Source: CAZKWG01 sp964615375 (GTDB taxonomy: Bacteria; Myxococcota_A; UBA796; CAZKWG01). From it: a stretch of DNA of 64,000 nucleotides. Shown piece after piece: positions 8,501 to 16,900 of the stretch. The notes under the pieces are model-generated. The model made no database searches, had not been told where the DNA came from, and worked only from the letters and a program-made list of their open reading frames with translations. The stretch covers positions 1 through 64,000 of the forward strand of contig CAZTOW010000021.1 of the NCBI GenBank assembly GCA_964615375.1, in the 5' to 3' direction. The translations under genes and the position numbers were made by a program. How positions within the stretch are numbered: the first letter of the stretch is position 1; every line of letters starts with the position of its first letter.

Positions 8501-9633
8501 GCAAGATGGCTGACCGCGCACCTCAGGTTGTTCTCAACCTCCTCCGACCGGACTCGCGGCCCCTCGACACGGAGCAGGCGCCACGCCCTCTCGTCCAGCT
8601 TCCCAACACAGCCCAGCTCGCGCTGGCCAAGTTCGCAAAGACTCACAGCGGAATTCGCGAGACCTTGATCGCTTGGTGGAGAGATCTGGCGGAGAAGCAG
8701 AGTTTCTGGATCACCTACCCCGGTCGAGCGCTCGAAGAGCTGGCTCGCGCCGACGATGAGGAGGCGACGAACATCTACGCAGAGTGGCTCTCTCATCTCC
8801 CCATCAGCGGCACCATCTGGATGCCAACGGTACCAGATGACCTCGCGAGGCTGCCGCAGGTCCGCGCCAGACTGCTCAGCGCCTCGACCGACCTGCTCGC
8901 AAACTGGCCCAGGCAGGGCTCGCTCTGGAGCGTCGATCACCTCGCGAAGTGGTGGCCAGCCTGGCTGTCTTCGGACATCCCTGACCAGCTCCTCCGACAC
9001 GCTACGAGCGACAGCGACGACGTGCGTTTCCACGCCTTGAAATTGTTGTGCCCGCTACCACTTCCTACCGAGCTGCTCGCCGCAATCGGCGACGCCATCA
9101 GGCAGGCGCTCTCTCGCTTTGGACTCGACACGTTCTACGCTCGCGCCACCATCCTCTCGCTGAAGGGCACACCCCTCGCCGCATTTCTCGCCGCGCACCT
9201 CTACGAGGTCTCGGAGAACACGGATGCATCGACCACGTTCGCCATCGCATCAGCGCTTTGCGGGCAGATCGAGCCTGCGCGTGCGAACGATCTGGCCTCG
9301 CGTGCAGCAGCCAGTTGGCCACAGAACGTGGATCGCGCGGTAGAAGTCCTCCCCCGCTCGCTCTACGAGGCTGCCCCCCGCGCCTTTCAAGATCGCTGCC
9401 GCCAACTCCTTCAGGATGGCAGCCTGCTCGGCGTCGAAGCCGCCCTCGCCGTGCTCAAGCACAACCACGCCACGGAGCTTCGACAGGATGACCTGGCGAG
9501 CGCGCTCCGTACGGCGTTCAGCCTGAGGGTAGCCAAGATGCGCTCGCCATTGAACACCACCCTGAAGGCCCGCCCCCTCGACCTCCTCGACCAGCTCACC
9601 TTCGATCTCGGCCTCCCACTCCTGGAGTCGTGA
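5518..9633 (+). CDS. Nuclease-NACHT STAND NTPase (bNACHT/Avs-like), candidate antiphage effector
   Basis: A 1371-residue protein. Residues 7-110 resemble the DUF4297/Cap4-type nuclease fold: an NLYQRRVVAWRVAEML helix, acidic E43/D45/E46 and D51/D52, then RWQVK at 63-67, which supplies the Q-x-K catalytic signature. Residues about 330-600 form a NACHT NTPase with Walker A GEAGSGKS (347-354) and Walker B IYLIDGMDE (413-421). The rest, about 770 residues, is alpha-helical without recognised repeats and would be the sensor. STAND NTPases of this layout oligomerise on sensing an invader and activate the nuclease. I chose ATG 5518, since the MGRKKSGLED start sits directly before the nuclease fold. 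The stop overlaps or abuts the sigma-factor start, so the two are co-translated. Confidence 0.85.
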   Translation: MGRKKSGLEDSNLYQRRVVAWRVAEMLAGDALGRPRPDVIRVEVDEARDWDDVQEQSGERLDRWQVKRQQEALPAETLKGLVEALRDQPGVSGHLLFMSDVEIRAAPTGSKSKRPIGPKIGTLRELRAMSDRWRDPCVDVGAAAAALTAGERPLFEAIVRWVGGPAEAVKVLSRLTVERARTLADLEHEGKGACARVFKDRDLAWTLITARVEEVRYGEQELRPADLWRRLVNCALQVGLRAPQHVRDAYLRSVLDRARSDHPLSGLAGAALDLPFWELWVERAVTWDQPAAPTFNATDRHTEAAAPAALSLDAASSSRSPPRTETLRDDLRRMLAAPPRKLLAVLGEAGSGKSQLLRRCWSDLAEAALKDSQAAVPFILRAQDLARTSIAEVIPSLVGHEAARVHRQTDIRIYLIDGMDEVAPKDQPQVRERLRDLVDDPRAIAVAVTCRPSHRVEVPPGAQVLWLEPWSVADAELLMARWERHDAEAVRRLRETPHAGSLATSPLILSLALWVAHDEPEALRSRSRVFSRVVEKLALGWPEGRGGELDRLTDQWRTLEPALGALAWNMLSTGVSDIPRAELQGQLRAIGRHRVELWLDQADRQLGLLVRTGTGGYAFLLRPLAEHLAGLHLATRDDAEILATSDQIWGAEVVRHAVGHLADLGDHARAQRLILALVEGWEEDFQTALGLRILVRPMRLRRVLVAARACAEVGEAVASQAKQFAEVFWAYLSEETSVWVGDRMAAAVEEIAAAGGVVWEGLRVDVRQTLYSGRTTPLPWFLGHMPDDPQKLLFFLLHRDDDVVSFVLENIGPNLRTTEGIALLITTLVANQDWTHGGWMPVPSLQAARLLRSMELGEVKASLATRLGDGEITSYLSAVVLGPDDADPAQLAWNLREASRRLAWRLRDIVEALAATPAGEVALATTWPDWQTESKLPEPLRMPHDSEATIPAPTSVVRRRLNRALFACTALNDLERNLVVAWARNSEADSITYLCKMADRAPQVVLNLLRPDSRPLDTEQAPRPLVQLPNTAQLALAKFAKTHSGIRETLIAWWRDLAEKQSFWITYPGRALEELARADDEEATNIYAEWLSHLPISGTIWMPTVPDDLARLPQVRARLLSASTDLLANWPRQGSLWSVDHLAKWWPAWLSSDIPDQLLRHATSDSDDVRFHALKLLCPLPLPTELLAAIGDAIRQALSRFGLDTFYARATILSLKGTPLAAFLAAHLYEVSENTDASTTFAIASALCGQIEPARANDLASRAAASWPQNVDRAVEVLPRSLYEAAPRAFQDRCRQLLQDGSLLGVEAALAVLKHNHATELRQDDLASALRTAFSLRVAKMRSPLNTTLKARPLDLLDQLTFDLGLPLLES

Positions 9634-9635
9634 CC

Positions 9636-11027
9636 ATGGCTCCCGCTTCGATAGATCCCATGACGACCATCGTCGCGCTCCTGCCCGGCCGGTCTGTCTC
9701 CACAGCCGCGCTTGCGGACTTGCCCTCCGCGCTGCCCGAGCCACCGCCATCCCCGGCGCAGACACAGATCGCCGCGCCGCCCATCCCAGCGCCACCGCCG
9801 CCTCTCACCTCCCGTCCAGACCTCCTCCAAGCCATCGCTGATCGCCGTGGTTTCGGGTTCGCCGACATCGAAGCCCGTGCCCACCCTGAGGAGCTTCTGG
9901 ACCCGATCCGCGCGGCGCTGAAGGATGCGCGACCCGACCCCGAGGCTGATCGGAGCGACCTCGAGCAGCTCGTGGCTGCCGAGGCGCGTCTGACCGCGAA
10001 GATCCTCACGGACGGAATCGATCTGTGGACGCGGTTCACGAGGGAGTACAGGAAGGAGCTCAAGACGCAGCCGCCCGGCGAAACCGACGCGCGGGCGGTC
10101 GCGCAGCGCTGCCGTGACCTGTTGACGAGCCCGGACCCCTCCGCCGCACACCTCGTGGCTGAGCTCAACCCGACCGTCCCTCGCGGCGTCCGCGCGCGCC
10201 TGTGCCGTTGGGTCCACAGCCAGGGCGACGCGCTGCCCGACTGGATCACCGCCTCCGACGAGATCGAGGCCCTGCGTGCCAGGGTGGTCCTGCGCAACAT
10301 GAGCTTCGCCGCTCGCGGCGCGAAGATGGCCTACGCCAGTGGGCTCTCCTGGCGCGAGCGCACGCTGGCAGGGGTGTTGGGCCTCATGCGCGCGCTCGAC
10401 ACCTGGGAGCCGGACGGGACAGGGAATTTCCAAACCTACGCGCGGCACTGGCTCAAGGCGCGCGTGCACCGGATGTCGCTCGAACACGGCCACCCGGCGC
10501 GTCGGTCGAACTGGCTGAGCGAGCAGGCGATGCGCGTCCAACAACACGTGGACGAGAACGCAAGGACTGTCCCACCAACAGACTGGACCATCGACCGCGT
10601 TCGCAGGATCGCCGAGGAGGCTGGAGAGGAGCGAGGCGCGGTGGCCCGCAGCCTGCTGCCCTGGTGGGGGGACGACGACGACCCGGAGCGGCTCGACGAT
10701 CTTCTGGGCCCCTTCGAGCTGACCACTGGAGCGATCCGAGAGGCCGAAACGGACTGGTCGCGGATGGATGCCGCGCTTCGCCAGTTGGAGCAGCAAAGCG
10801 GCGCACGACGACGACACATCATCGAACATCGGTTCGGGCTCACCGGAGATCGCCAGCAGACGCTCGCCGAGATCGGAGCGGACTTGGAGCTGTCTCGGGA
10901 GCGCGTGCGCCAGATTGAGCGCGAAGCCCTGGTGGCGCTGCGTCACCTCCTGGGCCTGCCGCTGGCCTATCCCCCCGAGGCGAGCACGAGCCCCACCAGC
11001 TCCGACTCGCCAAGCACCTCCTCTTGA
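9636..11027 (+). CDS. Sigma-70-family factor with regions 2, 3 and 4, coupled to the NACHT gene
   Basis: A 463-residue protein. Residues about 208-275 match sigma region 2 (LRNMSFAARGAKMAY, then GLMRALDTWEP and NFQTYARHWLKARVHR, which carries the -10 recognition helix). Residues about 285-370 look like region 3, and about 390-445 match region 4 with the classic RERVRQIEREAL recognition helix. The first 190 residues are a Pro-rich lead and an unrecognised helical domain in place of region 1. GGAG at 9624-9627 favours ATG 9636; GTG 9630 would overlap the NACHT stop. It is a group-2-like sigma rather than an ECF. Its 3' end overlaps the convergent SNF2 gene by 61 bp. Placed beside a polymerase-like protein, it may be a dedicated partner (inference). 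Confidence 0.88.
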   Translation: MAPASIDPMTTIVALLPGRSVSTAALADLPSALPEPPPSPAQTQIAAPPIPAPPPPLTSRPDLLQAIADRRGFGFADIEARAHPEELLDPIRAALKDARPDPEADRSDLEQLVAAEARLTAKILTDGIDLWTRFTREYRKELKTQPPGETDARAVAQRCRDLLTSPDPSAAHLVAELNPTVPRGVRARLCRWVHSQGDALPDWITASDEIEALRARVVLRNMSFAARGAKMAYASGLSWRERTLAGVLGLMRALDTWEPDGTGNFQTYARHWLKARVHRMSLEHGHPARRSNWLSEQAMRVQQHVDENARTVPPTDWTIDRVRRIAEEAGEERGAVARSLLPWWGDDDDPERLDDLLGPFELTTGAIREAETDWSRMDAALRQLEQQSGARRRHIIEHRFGLTGDRQQTLAEIGADLELSRERVRQIEREALVALRHLLGLPLAYPPEASTSPTSSDSPSTSS

Positions 11028-13972
11028 GGGGGGAACCGACGAAACAGCACGGACACCTCATGAAACATCGCCTGCGGGGCAAGCCGCTGGTTCATCCAAC
11101 CCCTCGCCTCCCGAATCAGCACCGGCCGCGCGGTGCCGGCGCGCACCCAGGCCTCCATCGCCTCGACCAGCGGCCGCTGCGTCAAGGTGCACGCCTGCCT
11201 GTACCGGGCCAGACCATCCAACGTGAACGCCTCCGGGCCGCTCAGCCGAGGGTGCGCTCGCTGCTGTCGAAACGCTGCCGCGCGAGGCGCGAACTCGGCA
11301 CGCGCGGCCTCGGCGATGGCGCCGATATCGCGGTCCAACCTTGGTTCACCCTCGCCGGTTCGCGCATGCTCGTAGAGCCGGTCCAGGGCGTCCTGGTCTG
11401 GCACGAGGGACAGGTCACGGCCTTTGACGGTCCAGAAGTTCCAGTACCAGCCAAGCCGACAGGCGACGACCCCAGCGCCACCCTCGCGCGACCAGGCGCG
11501 GCGCCCGGGTCTGAGCCGCACGACGCGGTCGAAGCGCGCAGGCTCCTCTCTGCGCAAAGTCAGGACGCGGTTGATGTGGCGGGACAGTCCGTCGAGGTCA
11601 TCGGTGGCGTCGGCCTCGGTCAGCGCCCTGCCCGTGTAAGCTGAGCTCATCTTCTCCACGTCGGGTTGCTCGTCGCTCGGCAGCACTGCGGAGTCCTCGC
11701 CAAACACCCGCAGAAATTCGTCAATTCGCCGACGCAGGACCGCCTCCAGCCCCAGTCGCGCCTCCAGTCGACGCTCAGGCAGGAAGCTCGCGATCCAGAT
11801 CTCGTCGTTCTCGGACCCGATTCTGTCGATTCGGCCGGCTCGCTGGATCAAGCGCACCGGGTTCCAGTGCAGATCATAGTTGACGAGGGTGTCACCATCC
11901 TGGAGGTTCACGCCCTCGCCAAGCGCGTCCGTGCAGATGAGCAGGTCGAGTATATTCGCGGGGTCGATGGTCGCACGGTTCGCCCTGGGCGCGAACCTGC
12001 GCACGAAGGACAGCTTCGAGCCGGTCGAGCCGGTGACCACCGCGGTACGGCCCGCTGACTGTCCGAGCTGTTCGAAGAGCCAGGTGGCTGTGTCGGCGAA
12101 CTGCGTGAACACAAGGGTGCGATGTTGGGTTGGCGGTCGCGACGCCAGCCAAGAGCGCAGTCGCGCGAGCTTGGGGTCCTGATCAGCGTGAAACCTCTCC
12201 ACACGCCCCAGCAGGGCGTCCAACGCCCAGAGATCACCCTCGATGGCCCTGCGCAGCTCAGGGACCTGGAAGCAGGCTGCGGAGACGCGCGAGGGCAGTC
12301 CCTCCTGAGAACGGTCGTCCGCCTCGTCCGCGCCATCGTCCTCTCGTACCACAACCTGCCCTTCAGCGAGGAGAACGATCGCCTCCTTCAACCTGAGATA
12401 CAGGCGCTGGAGGGAGAGGCGAAACGCGGCCAGGCTGCTCTCCAGTCGCTTCAGCAACAGGCACTTGTACAGACCGCGCAACGAGGCGGCGCTGCGCGCC
12501 AGCCCGACGAGTTCGGGGGCTGCGCGATGCTCATCGAGCACATAGCGCCCGAGTGCGTGTAGCGGGTACCTCATGCTCGCCAGCGTCTCAAGGACGCGAT
12601 CATACAGTCCGCCCCCCTGCTCTCCGGTGTCGAGCTCGTAGCGAAGGGTCTGCGCCTCGCCCGAGACCCGCCGAGGGAAGCGCAATGGCACCCGCTCCGT
12701 GGCGCCGTTGCCGAGCGCGCGACGCAGGGTGGCGTTGGGATAGGCCGCCGCGATGAACGCGCGCGTGCGCCGGACGACGACGTGTTGGAGCAGGTCGCGG
12801 AGGTCCTCGGCGCCCCCTCGAACTGTCTGGAACCAGGCGTCCAGTGATTCGCCACGATACGGCAGCCTGGTGTAGTTGTCCGGGAAGAGTTTGAGCTGGT
12901 TCAGGACGTCGTTAGCGTCGTTGTTCTGTGGAGTCGCAGAGAGCAGCAGGACCTGCCGAGCCGATGGCTCACCGTTGGGCCGCAACCAGCGCTGCAGCGT
13001 CTCGTACCGCTGCGTTCCCGTGTTGCGGAAGTGATGAGACTCATCCAAGACGAGCACATCATACGAGTCGTAGCGAGCGAGATCGGCCAGGCGCCCGATG
13101 GAGACCGTGACCAGGTCGAGTCCGTGCTCTCGCGCGAGCTCCTCCCACGTCGGCGCCACCGCGGGGGGCGCGATGACCACCGCTCGGTGGCCATACCGTC
13201 GCCTCAGATGTTTCAACAGCGCAAGCGCGATGAAGGTCTTGCCAAGGCCCACGACGTCAGCCAGAAAGACGCCGCCATACCGACGCAATACACCCTTGGC
13301 GTACTGATATGCCTCCTGTTGGAAGTCCGTCAGCACATCGAGAAGCGGGTTGTCATCCACCTCCCGGTCCAGCGCGGCCAGCGTGGCGCCGAAGTAGTCG
13401 TAGAGGACCTTGTAGTACAGATCCTCGGGCGAAATCGGCGCTGCAGCCCAGGACTCGTCGAGCGCCTGCCGCACCAGCCCCGAGATATCGTCAGCCTGAT
13501 CCAGCTCGCCCTGCAACCAGGCCCGTGCGCGTGCGTGCGCCTCCCCAGTCAGCTCCAGACGAAGCCCCTGAACCTCGCGCGCACCCGCGCTGGTGAGGGG
13601 TCCGAAGAACACCTGAGCGCAGGTCGGCCCGACGAGAAGCCGAGTGTGATCCGCGCGATGCATGACCTGTTGCACGGTCCAATCACCGCGCGCAAGCTGG
13701 TCGATGCGCCGTAGGATCCGCTGCTCCCAGTCCAAGGTCTGGGGCAGCCGGTCGATCGACGCGCTGAAGAACTCGATCATGGCACGGCGCCATGCAAAGG
13801 ATGTGTCCAGGGAGAGGCTCGCGCCAGGATCTATGGCGAGCTGCTCCTGGCCACGGAATGGGCCTGGCAGCAGCCCGGGCGCTGCGCAGAGGACCGACAG
13901 ATCATCGACACCATCCAGTACTTCGAGCAGATCCGCTCTCAGCTCGCCTACCGCAGCCAGTGTGCGACTCAT
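10967..13972 (-). CDS. SNF2-family DNA translocase with degenerate PLD-like N-terminus
   Basis: A 1001-residue ATPase. Residues about 105-200 align with the end of the phospholipase-D domain seen in PLD-SNF2 helicases (HTRLLVGP, GPLTSAGAREVQGLRLEL, then SPEDLYYKVLYDYFG), but the HKD catalytic residues are missing. The motor has DVVGLGKT (motif I, 239-246), DESHHF (motif II, 310-315), LLLSATPQNN (motif III), ALGEGVNLQ (motif V) and QRAGRIDRIGS (motif VI). ATG 13972 overlaps the upstream stop as ATGA and is preceded by GGAGGAG, so expression is coupled to the polymerase-like gene. The SNF2 protein RapA acts with RNA polymerase, which makes the pairing notable. DrmD of DISARM is an alternative relative, but no DISARM partner genes are present. 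Confidence 0.9.
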   Translation of the reverse strand: MSRTLAAVGELRADLLEVLDGVDDLSVLCAAPGLLPGPFRGQEQLAIDPGASLSLDTSFAWRRAMIEFFSASIDRLPQTLDWEQRILRRIDQLARGDWTVQQVMHRADHTRLLVGPTCAQVFFGPLTSAGAREVQGLRLELTGEAHARARAWLQGELDQADDISGLVRQALDESWAAAPISPEDLYYKVLYDYFGATLAALDREVDDNPLLDVLTDFQQEAYQYAKGVLRRYGGVFLADVVGLGKTFIALALLKHLRRRYGHRAVVIAPPAVAPTWEELAREHGLDLVTVSIGRLADLARYDSYDVLVLDESHHFRNTGTQRYETLQRWLRPNGEPSARQVLLLSATPQNNDANDVLNQLKLFPDNYTRLPYRGESLDAWFQTVRGGAEDLRDLLQHVVVRRTRAFIAAAYPNATLRRALGNGATERVPLRFPRRVSGEAQTLRYELDTGEQGGGLYDRVLETLASMRYPLHALGRYVLDEHRAAPELVGLARSAASLRGLYKCLLLKRLESSLAAFRLSLQRLYLRLKEAIVLLAEGQVVVREDDGADEADDRSQEGLPSRVSAACFQVPELRRAIEGDLWALDALLGRVERFHADQDPKLARLRSWLASRPPTQHRTLVFTQFADTATWLFEQLGQSAGRTAVVTGSTGSKLSFVRRFAPRANRATIDPANILDLLICTDALGEGVNLQDGDTLVNYDLHWNPVRLIQRAGRIDRIGSENDEIWIASFLPERRLEARLGLEAVLRRRIDEFLRVFGEDSAVLPSDEQPDVEKMSSAYTGRALTEADATDDLDGLSRHINRVLTLRREEPARFDRVVRLRPGRRAWSREGGAGVVACRLGWYWNFWTVKGRDLSLVPDQDALDRLYEHARTGEGEPRLDRDIGAIAEAARAEFAPRAAAFRQQRAHPRLSGPEAFTLDGLARYRQACTLTQRPLVEAMEAWVRAGTARPVLIREARGWMNQRLAPQAMFHEVSVLFRRFPPQEEVLGESELVGLVLASGG

Positions 13973-16900
13973 CGGGGGCTCCTCCACAGCTCTCGCAGGA
14001 TCCAGGCCAGGGCGCTCTCGTCCAGGACGCGGACGCCGGTGTCAGCGGATGGGGTGACAGGCTCCGTGACAGGCCCGGTTGGGGGCGCAGACGCAGCGTC
14101 CTGCGCTTCCGTGACGTCAGAGCAAGGTTCGGGCAAGGCCTCGCGCTGCGACTGCAGCGACGGCCACTCCTCGACGCCCTCGATGGCTTCGCCAACCGAC
14201 GCCAGACCCACCATCCTCAAGAGCGGCATCGGCACGTGGCGCGGCGAGCCCTCATCCAGCGAGCACAGGGCGAGCGGATCCTCGACCAGCATGACCTCCG
14301 CGAGGCTCCTCCAGGCGGGATGTGCCGCAGTGAGCACCCGACGACCGGGACGTGCGGGATCACCGGGCGACCATCGAAGGCCCATGGGGGCCTCCGCGCT
14401 GATCTCGACCTTGTACCAACCTGACAGGGCCTGCGCGCACAGCTCGCAGAACGCAGCCGTCAATCGACCCGCACGAGCAAGGTCGGTGAGCCCGTCAAGG
14501 GCGCGCGTCGCCGCTTCATCGGCGAGCTCAAGCGTGCGGCGACCACCGTCCAGATCGTCGGGCTCCACGAGATCGAGCAGCGCGACGACGGCGGGGTGGC
14601 GGACCTGCAGGGCCTGGGCGAGACCGGCGACAGCCCGCGCCGCAGCTCCGTTGCCCATCTCTCGCTCATCCGCAGGAAGCATACGCTCGGTCGCGCAGAG
14701 CACGGCGACGATCCACGGCCACCACCGGCCCCGAATGCGGGCGACGGCGCGACGCACCCTCCAGTCCGTCGAGGTTGAGCCCACCCGTTCGGCACGCGCG
14801 GGCTGCAGGACCTCGAAGCCACGCTCGCCATCGACGAACCCCACGTCAGGGGAGAGTTCCGGCCGTGGGCGGCCCCAGCGGTGCGACACAGGCAACCGCC
14901 AGTCATCGGACGGGAGAGGCTCGTCGATCTCGGTCTGCTCCCAGCGCGCCAGTCGCCGGTCGAGCCAGACCCTGTCGTCCGCGTCCAGAAACGTGAGCAG
15001 TCTGGCCAGTCCGGTGGACCGCGTCAGGTCGCGAACCTGCTCCCCCTTCGTCTCGGGACTGGACCGCCCTGCGGCCTGTAGCCAGCGACGCCGCTGCTCC
15101 GGGCTCGCGCTCCATACGACACGACTGAAGACGACCTGCTGTTCGGACGCGGAGGCAAGCCGTAGCCGTGCGACCCGTGAGGGGCCCGCTCCCGCTTCGA
15201 CCTCGCGCGCCGAGGGCGGTGGAGCCTCCAGCGCGCCAACCGTCAGCGGGACAGGCACGAGCGTCTCTGAACGTGCCGCGGGCTCTTCCTCCAGCTCTCC
15301 ACACAGCGAGACGAGCCCAGGGCAGGTCAGGGGGTCGAATCCAGAGCGCGCGAACGGCCAGTGGAACCGCAGGTTGGCCGCAAGGGTGCCCAGGCCTGGT
15401 CGGTCGTCTGGGGTCCCGAGCCAGGCGTCCACGGCGCCTTGCACCGCGACCTGGGCCTGGCGCTCGAAGACCTCGTGACGTACCGATCCGAGACCCGCCG
15501 CGAGCGCGAGCGCGGCGTTGACACCTTGCAGCTTCTTGAGCAGCGGCGACGTGCGCGGCTCGGGTGCTCCGGCGACGAGTCCAAACCTCAGCAGGTCGGG
15601 GGTGGGCCACGGCAGCGCCTCGAGCCACAGCCCACGGAGCTCCGGGTCCACACACAGCATCGCCGACAGGCGCTCGATAGCCAGCCCCAGGCTCGCCCGC
15701 TGAGACGAGGTCAGCCCGCCCGGAGCGTTGCTTCGCAGACGAAGCCGCCGAATCCCATCGGACAGTGGATCACCAGACTGCATCCGCTCCGCCAGGGTCT
15801 GGCGAAGCTGCACGGGCCCCCAGGTGCCCAGCAACTCACGAAGTTCACCCGCGGTCAGGCCGATCAAGGCCGCGGCAATCTCCGCCCGCCATGGGTGCAA
15901 GACGGGCCAGGGCAGCGGAATGGCGGGCCAGGGCGCACCATCCAACCGTGTGGGTCGCATGCGGACAGGCTGGCCACATCGATCACAGCGGCGCCCCATC
16001 CAGGCCGCACCGTTCTGAGCGCCGCACTCGCAGGCCGCAGACCGCAATGCGGGAGCCCCGGCCTCGTGCCAGGCCTTGTGGAGGATGTCGCGAAGTGGCC
16101 TGGACAGATTGGGAATCGCGTCGAAACTACGCGAACATAGCCTTATCCGCCGCATCGCGGCAGGTGACCGTGCCCAGGGGTCAGGGAACAATCGCATCGG
16201 AAGGCCAACATCAGCGGCGATCAGCAGTGCCGCGCACCGCGCGCGCGCCGCGTCAGACCAGATGTGCTCTGCGACCGTGACCCCATGAGCACGATCTGGA
16301 TGCAGCGCAGACCACTCCCGCCAGGCCGCGCGCGAGGTGACCACATCGCGGTGCGGACTCACGCGCGCCTCGCCCGTTACGGCCGAACGCTCCACATGAT
16401 CGACGATACGGACAATCCTCGACTGGGGTGGCGGTACGGCATAGACGGGCGTGTCTTCAACCCCGACACCGTCGATGAGTTCCCCTTCCTCTCCCGACAC
16501 CCACGAGCCGACCTGCGACAGAGGCGTGTCTACTCCGAGCACGATATCGGGCGCCTCCCCATCGTCCAGGGACCAGGGCAGATCCACCGACGCAAGCTCG
16601 GGTCGGTACCAACGGCCCTGGCTATCCACGAGCGCGACATCGACCTCGACAAGCTCGGCGAGCTCAATCCAGGCGCGCCAGCCCAGGAGCACGCCTCTAC
16701 GGGAGCGGCGAGGGCTCACGCCCGCCCCGATTACGACGCGGTGACCTCCGGCCGGCAATCGTAGACACCTCGCGCTGTGTGGTGTCCTCCCCTCCTCACC
16801 CGCCTCGTGCGCGGCCGTGGGCGTACCCGCGCGACTGATCGCCCTGAAGATCTCGTCAATCTTCAAACCCCATGACCGCTGGTCATGTAGCAGCATCTGC

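Noticed and set aside
10967..13972. SNF2 gene as part of a DISARM system
   Set aside because: No DISARM methylase, DUF1998 or PLD partner gene is present nearby; the partners are a sigma factor and a polymerase-like protein.
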